Notes under the pieces: generated by a model | Told to the model about the DNA's origin: nothing | Seen by the model: only the letters and a program-made list of their open reading frames with translations | Databases searched by the model: none | Part shown: positions 8,134-17,701 of the stretch, piece after piece | Position numbering within the stretch: position 1 is the first letter of the stretch | Layout of the letters: each line of letters begins with the position of its first letter | Translations under genes and position numbers: made by a program | DNA from: Saprospirales bacterium | Lineage (GTDB): Bacteria > Bacteroidota > Bacteroidia > Chitinophagales > Saprospiraceae | Assembly (NCBI GenBank): GCA_016711045.1 | Contig: JADJTT010000001.1 | Coordinates: 620,001 to 684,000, forward strand | Length of the DNA stretch: 64,000 nucleotides | Reading direction: 5' to 3'

Positions 8134-8613
8134 GTGATCGAACAACAGATTGAATCGCTTCTGGCCGCCAAGTTCCTGGAAGAAGAATTTCAGGACTGCT
8201 TTCTCATCGAAGTCAACCACCACCCTAGTAATAAGTTGGATGTTTTCATCGACAGTGATTCCGGTATCACTTTTGAGAAGTGCCAGAAAATAAGCCGGTA
8301 CCTGGAGACTTTCCTCGATGCAGAGATGTGGCTCGGGGACAAATACGTATTGGAAGTTTCCTCTCCGGGAATTAGCCGCCCCTTGCGTTTGTGGCGGCAA
8401 TACCAGAAAAACACCGGACGAACCCTTGAAATAACGCTGCAGGATGGCAGCAAGAAAGAAGGGGTACTGTCAGAAGTGCAGGACGATCTGATCCTGCTGG
8501 AAGAAACTGTAGTCGAATTGGAGGGCAAGAAAAAGATCAAAAAACAGATTTTGACTCCGGTCCCACTTGTACAAATCACTAAGGCGATCGTTAAGATCAG
8601 CTTTAAAGAATAA
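8134..8613 (+). CDS. rimP: Ribosome maturation factor RimP
   Basis: The protein has 159 residues and acts in 30S subunit maturation. The N-terminal half carries the family signature LDVFIDSDSGITFEKCQKIS followed by 'YVLEVSSPGISRPL' (strand and turn conserved in RimP), and the C-terminal half is a small beta-barrel. The start codon is GTG at 8134; no in-frame ATG gives a full domain. It is the first gene of the rimP-nusA unit, with nusA 29 nt downstream. The leader hairpin suggests control by transcription termination. Confidence 0.95.
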   Translation: MIEQQIESLLAAKFLEEEFQDCFLIEVNHHPSNKLDVFIDSDSGITFEKCQKISRYLETFLDAEMWLGDKYVLEVSSPGISRPLRLWRQYQKNTGRTLEITLQDGSKKEGVLSEVQDDLILLEETVVELEGKKKIKKQILTPVPLVQITKAIVKISFKE

Positions 8614-8642
8614 ATTATGACCATTAAAACCTCATTCCGGTT

Positions 8643-9878
8643 ATGAACTTGGTAGATACCTTCTCCGATTTTAAGGCGGGGAAAAACATTGACCGCCCTA
8701 CAATGGTTCGGGTTCTGGAAGACGTTTTCCGCACCCTGATCCGAAAGAAATATGGCTCTGATGACAACTTCAACGTCATCGTAAACACCCAGCAGGGCGA
8801 CCTTGAACTGTGGCGCGTCCGCCTGATCGTCCCCGATGGGGAAGTGATGGACGATCGCAGTCAGATTTCTGTTTCGGAAGCCATCTCCATCGACGAAGAC
8901 TACGAGGTAGGAGAAGAATGTTACGAACAACTCCACCTGGAAGATTTCGGTCGCCGGGCTATTCAGGCTGCCCGCCAAACCCTGATTTCCAGGATTATGG
9001 AACTGGAAAAAGATGAAATCTACCGCCGCTACAATGAACGCGTTGGCGATATCGTGGTAGGCGAAGTGAACCAGGTCCTCAAAAAAGAAATTCTCGTTAT
9101 CGACGATGCGACCAGCAATGAAGTGGTATTGCCCCGCACCGAGATGATCAGAGGGGACTATTTCCGCAAGGGAGAGATCGTCAGAGGCGTGATCAAACGG
9201 GTGGAAATGCGCAACAATGCCCCCGTGGTCATTCTTTCCCGAACCGATAATGTATTCCTGGAAAAATTGCTCGAGCAGGAGGTGCCCGAAATCGAGGACG
9301 GCCTTATCACCGTCAAAAAGATCGTGCGCATGCCGGGCGAACGGGCCAAAGTAGCCGTGGAATCCTACGACGACCGGATCGACCCGGTCGGCGCTTGCGT
9401 AGGTATGAAAGGCTCTCGTATCCACGGTATCGTGCGCGAATTGAACAACGAGAATATCGATATCGTAAATTATACGAGCAACGACTCGCTTTTCATACAA
9501 CGTTCCCTCACCCCTGCAAAGGTGAGTAGTATCGAAATCGACACCGAGAACCAACGCGCCGCGGTGTACCTCGACCCCGACCAGGTGTCGCTGGCTATCG
9601 GAAAGGGAGGGACCAATATTAAACTCGCCAGTAAACTTACCGGCTTTGAACTCGATGTATTCCGCAATGTAGATGAAATGGAGATCGACGACGTCGACCT
9701 CGACGAATTTGCAGATGAACTCGAAAGCTGGGTCATCGATGCACTGAAAAATATCGGTTGCGACACCGCCCGAAGTGTACTCGAACTGAGCAAAGAAGAG
9801 TTGCTGCGCCGTACAGACCTGGAAGAAGAAACCGTCGACGAGGTGCTGCGCATCTTTGCGTCGGAATTTGAAGAATAA
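8643..9878 (+). CDS. nusA: Transcription termination/antitermination factor NusA
   Basis: The protein has 411 residues: an N-terminal RNA polymerase-binding domain (1 to about 125), an S1 domain (about 130-200), two KH domains with GMKGSRIHGIVREL (KH1) and AIGKGGTNIKLASKL (KH2), and a short C-terminal helix-hairpin region (DTARSVLELSKEELL). It lacks the long acidic repeats of the E. coli protein. A strong intrinsic terminator follows 16 nt after the stop, so nusA ends its transcription unit; since NusA itself acts on termination hairpins, feedback on the rimP leader is possible (inference). Confidence 0.96.
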   Translation: MNLVDTFSDFKAGKNIDRPTMVRVLEDVFRTLIRKKYGSDDNFNVIVNTQQGDLELWRVRLIVPDGEVMDDRSQISVSEAISIDEDYEVGEECYEQLHLEDFGRRAIQAARQTLISRIMELEKDEIYRRYNERVGDIVVGEVNQVLKKEILVIDDATSNEVVLPRTEMIRGDYFRKGEIVRGVIKRVEMRNNAPVVILSRTDNVFLEKLLEQEVPEIEDGLITVKKIVRMPGERAKVAVESYDDRIDPVGACVGMKGSRIHGIVRELNNENIDIVNYTSNDSLFIQRSLTPAKVSSIEIDTENQRAAVYLDPDQVSLAIGKGGTNIKLASKLTGFELDVFRNVDEMEIDDVDLDEFADELESWVIDALKNIGCDTARSVLELSKEELLRRTDLEEETVDEVLRIFASEFEE

Positions 9879-9894
9879 GGAACTCACTTCCTGT

Positions 9895-9921
9895 CAGGGA
9901 CGCCGGGGCGTCCCTGTTTTT
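9895..9921 (+). terminator. Rho-independent terminator after nusA
   Basis: CAGGGACGC and GCGTCCCTG form a 9-bp stem with a GC-rich 4-nt loop, followed directly by TTTTT (9917-9921). It separates nusA from infB, which are usually co-transcribed in other bacteria. Confidence 0.9.
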
Positions 9922-9933
9922 ATCGAAAACCCC

Positions 9934-9962
9934 TTGGAATAGGTGGTTTTCGTCTATCTTTG
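9934..9962 (+). promoter_or_regulatory. Bacteroidota sigma-A promoter of infB
   Basis: TTG at 9934-9936 and TATCTTTG at 9955-9962 with an 18-nt spacer match the Bacteroidota consensus. It sits just after the nusA terminator and gives infB its own start point, with a leader of about 45 nt. Confidence 0.75.
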
Positions 9963-10015
9963 CAGCGAAAGGCATCCATTTGCCTTTCGCAAAATTGAAT
10001 TGAAAAAATTTTTGA

Positions 10016-12888
10016 ATGGCTAAACGCTTAGTTCAGGTAGCAAAAGAGTTGAATGTAGGTACGGCAACGATTGTTGAGTTCCTGACTAATAACGGGTTCG
10101 AGGTCGAAAACAAACCTACTGCCAAAATCTCTGAAGAGATGGAGGTTAAATTGTTGAAAGAGTATCAAAAATCAATCGCCATCAAGGAAAAAGCGGACTC
10201 CCTGGTGATTGGCACCCGTCCTGTGACCAAAAAAGAAGGTGGGAAAGACGATACCCATTCCCATACCACAGTTATAGCCCACCCTCCCCCTCCTCCCCCT
10301 CCCACGCTCCACAAAGAGGAACCAGAAGTAGTTGAAAAGCCTGAAACAGAAGAAGCGGGACCCGAAAAACCGGCAGCGGAAAAACCACGCCTGCATTTGC
10401 GCATACAGGGTAAAGTAGACCTCGACACACTTTCCAAACCCAAAAAGAAAAAGAAGAGTCTCATCCTGAACCCGCAATTGAAAAGCCAGCAGAAAGCCAG
10501 GTCAAAAAAGAGGAACCGCCCAAAGTAGAAACTCCCGCTCCCGAACCTAAAGAAAAAGAAATACCGAAGGACCTCCCCGCCAAAGAAGAACCTAAAACAC
10601 CTGAAGTCAAACCTGAAGTCAAACCTGAAGTAGCGCCTGAAGTACCGAAAGTGGGCGAAATGATGCGTGCGGAAACACCCGAACTGCGGGGCTTGAAAAT
10701 TTTAGGTAAAATCGATATCGAGTCCAGAGGCGCCAAAAAGAAGAAAAAAGAGGAGCCTGCTAAACCAATTGATAAAAAACCTGCCACCGCGCCTCCCGCA
10801 GCAGCTCCTAAAAAGAGCGTTAGCAGCGAGGAAGAAGACAAGAAAAAACGGAAACGCAAACGTCGTAAAGTCTCCGCTACTCCTGTCGGCAGTGACAATA
10901 AGGGAGCGGCAGGAGGAGGCAAACAACGTACCGGCGAACGGAGACGGGACGAAGGATTATCTGAAGTTTCCAAAAAAGAAGTAGAAGAAAAACTCAAGGC
11001 CACAATGGCCCTCCTGCAAGGTGGCGGCAAGAAAAAACGCCAGAAGATCCGCAGGGAAAGCCGTGAACGGATTCGGGAAAAGCAGGAGCAACAGGAACTA
11101 TCTACCCACACCGATAAACTGCAGGTAACAGAGTTCATTTCCGTACAGGAACTGGCCAACATGATGAACATACAGGCTATTGATGTCATCACGACCTGCC
11201 TTAGCCTGGGTATTATTGTATCCATCAACCAACGACTCGATGCCGAACTGATCGAACTCGTCGCCGGCGAATATGGCCACGAAGTCGAATTTATCAGCGT
11301 CGAAGAACAATCTGAAGATATCGAGATTGAAGAAGATGCTCCGGAAGACCTGCTTCCCCGTGCGCCGATCGTCACGGTCATGGGCCACGTCGACCACGGT
11401 AAAACTTCCCTGCTCGACTATATACGGAAAACCAACGTAGCCGGCGGTGAAGCAGGGGGTATTACCCAGCATATCGGCGCCTATGAAGTGGAAGTAGGCG
11501 AAGAGAAACGAAAGATCACGTTCCTCGATACACCGGGTCACGAAGCCTTTACCGCTATGCGCGCCCGGGGTGCTAAAGTTACTGACATCGCAGTAGTGGT
11601 TATTGCTGCCGACGACAGTATCATGCCCCAAACACGGGAAGCCATCTCGCACGCACAAGCAGCCGGGGTTCCTATCGTATTTGCCATTAACAAGGTCGAT
11701 AAGGACGGCTCCACACCGGAAAAGATCAAACAGGAACTCGCCAGTATGAACCTCCTCGTAGAAGATTGGGGTGGGAATTACCAGTCACAGGATATCTCTG
11801 CCAAAACCGGCTTAAATATCGATATCCTGCTGGAAAAGATTCTGCTCGTAGCCGAAATGCTCGAGGTTACCGCCAATCCAAACCGAAAAGCGGTTGGTAC
11901 GGTCCTCGAAGCTTCTCTCGACAAAGGCCGCGGCTACGTCGCCAAAGTCCTCGTGCAAACAGGTACGTTGAAGATCGGCGATCCTATCGTATCCGGGGAA
12001 CACGCAGGAAAAGTCAAAGCCATGTTTAATGAGCGTGGCAAGCGGATCCTGAAAGCCGGCCCGTCTGCCCCGTTGCTCGTACTGGGTCTCAGCGGTGCAC
12101 CACAAGCCGGTGAACGGTTCAAAGTGGCCGACTCGGAATCCGATGCCCGGCAATATGCAGCAAAACGCGCACAAATTGCCCGCGAACAAACCAACCGCGC
12201 CTCCAAACGGATCAGCCTCGAAGAAATTGGTCGTCGTTTGGCACTGGGCAACTTTAAAGAACTCAATCTTATCGTGAAAGGAGACGTGGACGGCTCCGTA
12301 GAAGCACTCTCCGACTCCTTGATAAAACTGTCTATCGAAACGATCCAGGTCAATGTGATCCACAGCGGGGTCGGCCAGATCGTCGAATCAGACGTCCTCC
12401 TGGCTTCTGCCTCCGATGCTATTATCATCGGTTTCCAGGTTCGTCCCTCTCTGGGCGCACGCAAGCTCGCCGAGCGAGAAGGCGTGGAGATCAAACTCTA
12501 CTCCATTATCTACGAAGCCATCGAAGAAGTGCGCGCCGCTATCGAAGGAATGCTGGAACCGACCAAAGAAGAAAAGATCGTCTGCAACCTCGAAGTACGG
12601 GAAGTCTACAAGATCAGCAAACTGGGTACAATTGCTGGCTGTATTGTGCAGGAAGGCAAGATTGCCCGCTCTACCAACGTGCGCATTATCCGCGATGGAA
12701 TCGTGATCTTCCCCACTAAAGAAGGGGTAAAAGGCGAGCTCGGCTCCCTCAAGCGCTTCAAAGATGACGTCAAAGAAGTGAAAACAGGTATGGAATGCGG
12801 GGTGACCGTTAAGAACTTCAACGACATCAAGGTAGGCGATCAGATCGAAGGATTTGAGATCATAGAAATCCGGCAAACCCTCGGCTAA
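10016..12888 (+). CDS. infB: Translation initiation factor IF-2 (frame broken by one missing base)
   Basis: IF-2 brings initiator tRNA to the 30S subunit. The first 150 residues (IF2N motif [20 protein letters not shown], then a Pro/Lys/Glu-rich linker) are in one frame. From about 10450 the linker continues in the +2 frame ([13 protein letters not shown]..), running without break into the G domain: GHVDHGKT (G1), DTPGHEAF (G3), NKVDK (G4), SAKTG (G5), then domains II-IV to the end. Adding one A to the A-runs at 10442-10452 restores a single ORF of about 957 codons. As the gene is essential, this is most likely a sequencing error. Programmed frameshifting is less likely. Downstream, the O-antigen ligase-like gene starts 4 nt after the stop. 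Confidence 0.93.
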
Positions 12889-12892
12889 TTCT

Positions 12893-14083
12893 ATGTCAGC
12901 TGTCGCAAAACTCCGCCTTGCACCCTTCGAAACAGGTGTGTGGCTGTTTTGCTTTTCTCTCCCGCTCTGGCCTCGCCTGGCAGCGTGGATGGTGGCACTG
13001 GTCTTTGTCAGCTGGTTGTTTCAGGGTGACTGGAGGAATAAAGGGAGGCGCTTGGCTCATCCCGTGGCACTCCTCCTTCCCACGCTTTTCTTTCTCTACC
13101 TGTTGGGGATGGCCTTTACCGAAAACCGCCTTATCGGCTGGCAAAATGTGGGGACGAAGCTCTCCCTGCTGATCTTTCCCTTGGTACTGCTTGGTACTGC
13201 TCCTGAAAAATTGCGGTTACGCCAATGGCTCCACGCCTTTGTGGCGGGCTGCCTGGTAGCCGTAATCTATTCGCTATGCAGCGCCCTGTGGGTATATTTT
13301 TCTACCGGTGAACTCTATTTCTCCTATACTCGCCTGGGCTCATTCCTATCCCTGCACCCGACTTATTTCTCCCTGTATATCAGCCTGTCCATTTTTGTCG
13401 TCGCCCTCGAAAAGAATTTGGCCACCTGGCAAAAGGTAGTCCTGGCCGGCACTTTTCTGTTGTTCTTTTTTTTGCTCTCGGCCCGGATGCAGCTCCTCCT
13501 CTTTGGGATCCTCGCCCTCGGGGCTCTTTGGATTTGGGCGAGCCGGCACGATGCCCTAAAAGCCGCAGCCCTGGCTACTGCCGGCAGTCTGGCCCTCTTC
13601 CTGATCCCGCTTCTGTTGCTCCCCACTACTCGCCATCGGTTTCAACGCCTCCTCCACCCTACCGACAATGTACGGATGCAAACATGGGGGGCAGCAGGCA
13701 GCCTGATCGCTCAGCACCCGCTGCTGGGCGTCGGCACAGGCGATTTTACGGAGAAACTATACGAAACCTATCGGTCAAAAGCATATCTCACCCCACTGAA
13801 AGACAAACTCAACGCCCACAATCAATATCTCCAAACGGCAGCCACCATCGGCAGCCCGGCAGCCTTCTTTTGGATACTCTGCCTGGCCTGGCCCTTTGCA
13901 TGGGCATGGAAAGAAAAAAAATCGAGGTTCCTCTGGTTCCTGGTGCTATTTGCACTTTCCAACCTGACTGAAAGTATGTTGGAAACACAGCGAGGTACGA
14001 TGTTCTACGGATTCTTTAACAGCCTGTTCCTTGCGGAGATCCTGAAGGACAAAACTACCGGCTTTTTTTTCGGAATAGATTAA
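12893..14083 (+). CDS. O-antigen ligase-like polytopic membrane protein
   Basis: The protein has 396 residues and about 10-11 hydrophobic helices. A long extracytoplasmic loop in the C-terminal third carries GVGTGDF and later NAHNQYLQTAATIG, the Wzy_C/O-antigen ligase motifs, with the conserved His in HNQ.L. Such proteins transfer or polymerise lipid-linked glycans at the periplasmic face of the inner membrane. The start lies 4 nt after infB, implying co-transcription, although no other glycan gene is adjacent. Whether it is a WaaL ligase, a Wzy polymerase or a protein glycosylation ligase cannot be told from sequence alone. Confidence 0.8.
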   Translation: MSAVAKLRLAPFETGVWLFCFSLPLWPRLAAWMVALVFVSWLFQGDWRNKGRRLAHPVALLLPTLFFLYLLGMAFTENRLIGWQNVGTKLSLLIFPLVLLGTAPEKLRLRQWLHAFVAGCLVAVIYSLCSALWVYFSTGELYFSYTRLGSFLSLHPTYFSLYISLSIFVVALEKNLATWQKVVLAGTFLLFFFLLSARMQLLLFGILALGALWIWASRHDALKAAALATAGSLALFLIPLLLLPTTRHRFQRLLHPTDNVRMQTWGAAGSLIAQHPLLGVGTGDFTEKLYETYRSKAYLTPLKDKLNAHNQYLQTAATIGSPAAFFWILCLAWPFAWAWKEKKSRFLWFLVLFALSNLTESMLETQRGTMFYGFFNSLFLAEILKDKTTGFFFGID

Positions 14084-14125
14084 ACGCGACGCCCCCTTCA
14101 TAGTCTTAACAACAAATTGCGCGGA

Positions 14126-14695
14126 TTGGAATCGAAAACCACCCCCATCACAGACGCTCGTATCCTCCAACTTCTCCAAAAAGACGGCAACCAGGACAAA
14201 GGATTCCGCCTGCTATTGGAGACGTACCAGGAGCGGCTCTATTGGGTCGTCAGGAGGCTGGTGATTGACCATGAGGATGCCAATGATGTGGTACAAAACT
14301 GTTTGATCAAAGTGTACCGAAACATTCATTCCTTTGAAGGAAAATCTCAACTCTATACCTGGCTTTATCGCATTGCCACCAATGAAGCGGTTACGTTCCT
14401 CAAACAGAAGAAAAGGCGCATGGCCAATTCGGTGGATGATGAATCCAACAACTTGTCCAACAAACTCGAAGCCGATGTATTTTTCGATGGCGAGGAGGCG
14501 CAAGTCAAATTGTATGCAGCTATAGAGATCCTGCCCGACAAGCAAAAATTGGTCTTCAACCTCCGCTATTTTGAAGAGATGAGCTATGAAGACATGTCAG
14601 GCGTACTGCATACTTCTGTCGGCGCGTTGAAAGCTTCCTTTCACCACGCGGTCAAAAAAATTGAAAATCACATTCGCGGCTATGAAGCTGCGTGA
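14126..14695 (+). CDS. ECF-type RNA polymerase sigma factor
   Basis: The protein has about 189 residues. Region 2 contains 'DHEDANDVVQNCLIKVYRNI' and 'LYTWLYRIATNEAVTFL'; region 4 contains 'LPDKQKLVFNLRYFEEMSY' and 'VGALKASFHHA'. This is the usual sigma-70 ECF layout. The start is uncertain, since only TTG codons are available (14117 and 14126); I use 14126. The next two genes (a membrane protein and a Spy-like periplasmic protein) follow at 15 and 30 nt, so the three likely form one regulated envelope-stress unit, as seen in other Bacteroidota (inference). Confidence 0.9.
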   Translation: MESKTTPITDARILQLLQKDGNQDKGFRLLLETYQERLYWVVRRLVIDHEDANDVVQNCLIKVYRNIHSFEGKSQLYTWLYRIATNEAVTFLKQKKRRMANSVDDESNNLSNKLEADVFFDGEEAQVKLYAAIEILPDKQKLVFNLRYFEEMSYEDMSGVLHTSVGALKASFHHAVKKIENHIRGYEAA

Positions 14696-14710
14696 AATGA
14701 ACCGATAGCC

Positions 14711-15196
14711 ATGAAAAAAGATACGGATGCATTGCGGAAGGAATTGGAAAAAGAAGCCCCGTTTCTTGCCCGATTGAAGGAAAAACCAGGCGGAATGACC
14801 GTCCCGGAAGGCTACTTCGATCAATTACAACAAGAGGTGCTGAAGCGTGCGGCCACTGAAAATCAACGTCCATCCAGGAGGGTTTTCCAACTCTGGCCGC
14901 GGATGGCTGTCGCCGCTTCCTTTGTTGCAGCCATTGGACTGTCGATCTTTCTTTTTCAACCCGACCACCCTGCGGCTAATCAGGAATCGCTCGCCATTTC
15001 GGCAGAAGAAGTGGATCAATACATTTCCCAACACATCGATGATTTCGACCTGGATATGCTCATTCAGTATGCATCCGCTGCGGAAAATGAAGGTGGCCTT
15101 TTCAATGACGCGACCCTCGACGACCCCCAATTGCAGCAATATATGGAAGAACTGCTGGATGACATTGACCTGGAAACCCTGGAAGAACTATTATAA
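14711..15196 (+). CDS. Single-pass membrane protein, putative regulator of the ECF sigma factor
   Basis: The protein has 161 residues: an N-terminal cytoplasmic part (1-62) with 'VPEGYFDQLQQEVL', one membrane helix (about 64-82) and a very acidic extracytoplasmic tail rich in Asp, Glu and Leu that ends LEELL. Its position directly after the sigma gene and its topology suggest an anti-sigma-like role. It lacks a recognisable zinc anti-sigma motif (HxxxCxxC), so the role is inference. The 'PEGYF..l...v' motif is common in Bacteroidota proteins encoded next to ECF sigma genes. Confidence 0.65.
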   Translation: MKKDTDALRKELEKEAPFLARLKEKPGGMTVPEGYFDQLQQEVLKRAATENQRPSRRVFQLWPRMAVAASFVAAIGLSIFLFQPDHPAANQESLAISAEEVDQYISQHIDDFDLDMLIQYASAAENEGGLFNDATLDDPQLQQYMEELLDDIDLETLEELL

Positions 15197-15226
15197 ACTA
15201 CCCTCCCACCTAAATAACATTTCACC

Positions 15227-15688
15227 ATGAGAAAAATCACGCTAGGCTTTGCACTGATAGTTGGATTTCTTCCCCTTATCAGCTGGGGGCAACCCCGGGC
15301 TATGGACGACCGGATAGAAGCGCTACGCATCGCCTTTTTCACCGAAAAACTTCAACTCACTCCGGAGGAGTCCCAAAGTTTCTGGCCCCTTTACAATGAG
15401 TATCAGGACAAAGAAAAAGCCATTCGGAAGTCGTACAAAAACGACAAGAGCCTCGAGCTCATGTCGGATGCGGAAGCCGAAAAACTTATCGAGACCTCTT
15501 TTGAAATGGAGGAAAAGACGCTCCAGCTAAAAAAGGAATACTACGGCAAAATGCGCGGGGTGCTGCCTGTCCGAAAAATAGCCTTGCTCTCCCGCATCGA
15601 CCGGCAATTTAAGGAACGCCTGCTGGAAGAATGGCGCAATCGCCAGGAACAAAAGAGGCCTGGGAATGTCCCCCCAAAAAGGAATTAA
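15227..15688 (+). CDS. Periplasmic Spy/CpxP-like helical protein
   Basis: The protein has 153 residues with a signal peptide (1 to about 21, ending SWGQ). The mature part is almost all helix and charged: 'LQLTPEESQSFWPLYNEYQ' followed by long Lys/Glu-rich helices. This is the pattern of Spy/CpxP-like proteins often annotated in Bacteroidota as sensors of ECF-type sigma factors. It sits 30 nt after the membrane regulator, as third gene of the sigma operon. It faces the OmpA-family gene convergently with only 12 nt between stops. Confidence 0.7.
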   Translation: MRKITLGFALIVGFLPLISWGQPRAMDDRIEALRIAFFTEKLQLTPEESQSFWPLYNEYQDKEKAIRKSYKNDKSLELMSDAEAEKLIETSFEMEEKTLQLKKEYYGKMRGVLPVRKIALLSRIDRQFKERLLEEWRNRQEQKRPGNVPPKRN

Positions 15689-15700
15689 AAGGGGAAGTTG

Positions 15701-17656
15701 TTAAAAAACGGTAAACTCCGTGCGCCGGTTATGCTGCCGCCCCTCTTCCGTTTCATTGGTATCCACCGGCCGGCTTTCTCCAAAGCCTTTGAAGCGAAGC
15801 CGCAAGCGGTCTATTCCTTTATCTGCTAAATAGGAATAGACCGCTTTGGCCCGTTGCTCCGAGAGTGATTGATTATCCGCCTCCGAACCTACGTTGTCTG
15901 TATGCCCATTGATCTGAATCCGGAGTCCCGGGTTTTCTTCCAGCAGATTCCGAAGTTTTTCCAACTCGCCCTTCGATTCGGGAAGCAACAGGGCGGATCC
16001 CGATTCAAAAAATACGTTTTTCAGGACGATGGCTTTCTCTTCCACCGGCGCCCCATTTTGCGATATGGGTTGCAATTCAATTTCCAACAGAAATGGCTTT
16101 TCGACCGAAGCCGGTTCTTTCAACTCGAAGTGCTCGGAGAAAAACAGGTATTTGGGCTTGGAAACGTTGAGTGCATAATTTTTTCCGGCCGGCAATACCA
16201 CCAGAAATTGGCCGTCCTTATCGGTAGTAGCGCCGGCTGCTATTTGCCCGGTCTCCAGGTCTAAAAATTCGGCTACTGCTTCCAGCGGCAACCGGGTATC
16301 GGCATCGCGGACCACTGCCTTGACGTAGGTCACCGGAGCAGGGCGGGCTGCTTCGTACAACTCAAAAGAATACAGGTCGTAAGTGGGCTTTCCATATGAG
16401 GTAGTGGGATTCAGATCTGAACGATTGCTGGCGAAATAAGCCGTTTTTCCATCAATACTGACAACCAACAGGCCTTCCGCGCTCTTGCTGTTGATCGGGT
16501 ACCCCATATTGACAGGCGTCTGCCAGGGTCCTCCTGGAGTGCGGCGACTGAAAAAAATATCCGCACTGCCCATTCCAGGGTGTCCATCCGACATAAAGTA
16601 AAGGGTCTGTCCATCCGGATGGATAAAGGGTCCCTGTTCGTCTTTGCTGGTATTGATGGTATCGCCCAGGTTTTGAGGGGCGCCCCAACTCCCATCTGCG
16701 GATCGATAGCTGACCCAAATGTCTTTTCCACCTTTCCCGTCAATCCGGTCGCTGGCGAAATACAGGGACTTTCCATCCCCTGACAGCGAGGGTTGTGACT
16801 CCCAGGCACCGGTATTCACTGGTTCTCCCATATTTTCGACAGTTGTCCATTTCCCATTCTGGTATTCGGTAATGTACAAGTCGCATCGCCCCTTCCCCCC
16901 ACTGCGGTTACAGGCGGTAAAGATCAGGGTGCGTCCGTCCGCAGACACGGTCTGGGCGCCTTCGTTTTGTTCGGTATTAACCCGGTCGATCGCAACAGCT
17001 TGTCCCCAGTTGCCATCTGCCGTTTCCCTCGACAAATAAAAATCTTCCTGACGGTCTACTACGCGCGTAAAAATAAGGGTGCTCCCATCGGCGGTCAGGG
17101 AGGGCAGGTATTCGTCAGCAGCGGTATTAACGGTAGAGTCCAGCTTTTGTGGCTGGAATGGAACGGGATTGCGCATGGCTTCTGCGGAAAAAGCACATCG
17201 CTCCAGATAGGTCTCTGCCAACCTGATATCCCGCTCATTGGTAGGATTGAGCGCCATATATTTCTTCAGGTGCTCTTCCGCTTCGTCGTATTTATCCTGC
17301 CGCCATTCTGTAAGTCCCAACTGGAGCCATACGTCTTTCCGGTAATCGGGCGCTAGCTGCAATGCTTTCTCAAAATAGGCCTCCGATTCGGCCAGCTGCC
17401 CCTGGTCGTGGCGGACGGCTGCCAATTGAATATAGCCGTCCAAAAACAGACTATCCGCAACCACCGTGCGTGACAGTATTTTATACGCTTCTTCCAACTG
17501 CCCCAACTCGATCATGGTCATGGCCCGGTCGTAGTCCTTTGCATTTCGGGTGCTGGTTGTTTTTTCAGTGGTATATGCAGGCTGGGCGGCCAGCGCCAGG
17601 GTCCAAACCAGGAAAAGTCCGGCAAGGAAGCCATTGGATAACAGGGGGTATTTCAT
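15701..17656 (-). CDS. OmpA-family protein with TPR, PD40 propeller and CNA-like domain
   Basis: The protein has 651 residues: signal peptide (1 to about 23), TPR repeats (about 35-155), a WD40-like/PD40 propeller with repeated 'S.DG.tLyF.s.r.gG.G..Di' blades (about 185-430), a carboxypeptidase-regulatory-like beta-sandwich ('VVRDADTRLPLEAVAEFLD') and a C-terminal OmpA peptidoglycan-binding domain ('QINGHTDNVGSEADNQSLSEQRA'). This architecture is common in Bacteroidota; one member (PorE) anchors the type IX secretion machine to peptidoglycan. Two T9SS substrates are encoded in this window, so a link is possible but not shown. Confidence 0.85.
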   Translation of the reverse strand: MKYPLLSNGFLAGLFLVWTLALAAQPAYTTEKTTSTRNAKDYDRAMTMIELGQLEEAYKILSRTVVADSLFLDGYIQLAAVRHDQGQLAESEAYFEKALQLAPDYRKDVWLQLGLTEWRQDKYDEAEEHLKKYMALNPTNERDIRLAETYLERCAFSAEAMRNPVPFQPQKLDSTVNTAADEYLPSLTADGSTLIFTRVVDRQEDFYLSRETADGNWGQAVAIDRVNTEQNEGAQTVSADGRTLIFTACNRSGGKGRCDLYITEYQNGKWTTVENMGEPVNTGAWESQPSLSGDGKSLYFASDRIDGKGGKDIWVSYRSADGSWGAPQNLGDTINTSKDEQGPFIHPDGQTLYFMSDGHPGMGSADIFFSRRTPGGPWQTPVNMGYPINSKSAEGLLVVSIDGKTAYFASNRSDLNPTTSYGKPTYDLYSFELYEAARPAPVTYVKAVVRDADTRLPLEAVAEFLDLETGQIAAGATTDKDGQFLVVLPAGKNYALNVSKPKYLFFSEHFELKEPASVEKPFLLEIELQPISQNGAPVEEKAIVLKNVFFESGSALLLPESKGELEKLRNLLEENPGLRIQINGHTDNVGSEADNQSLSEQRAKAVYSYLADKGIDRLRLRFKGFGESRPVDTNETEEGRQHNRRTEFTVF

Positions 17657-17701
17657 AAAAGTATTATTTCCATACTAACGCAAAAACAGGCGCTATCATT
17701 T

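Noticed and set aside
8190..9887. A 565-residue open frame antisense to rimP and nusA
   Set aside because: It is the shadow of two well-recognised genes; the protein has no family features and the frame is open only because of their codon bias.
10442..10456. Programmed -1 frameshift in infB
   Set aside because: Possible but less likely than a base-calling error, because three other genes here show the same kind of single-base homopolymer loss.
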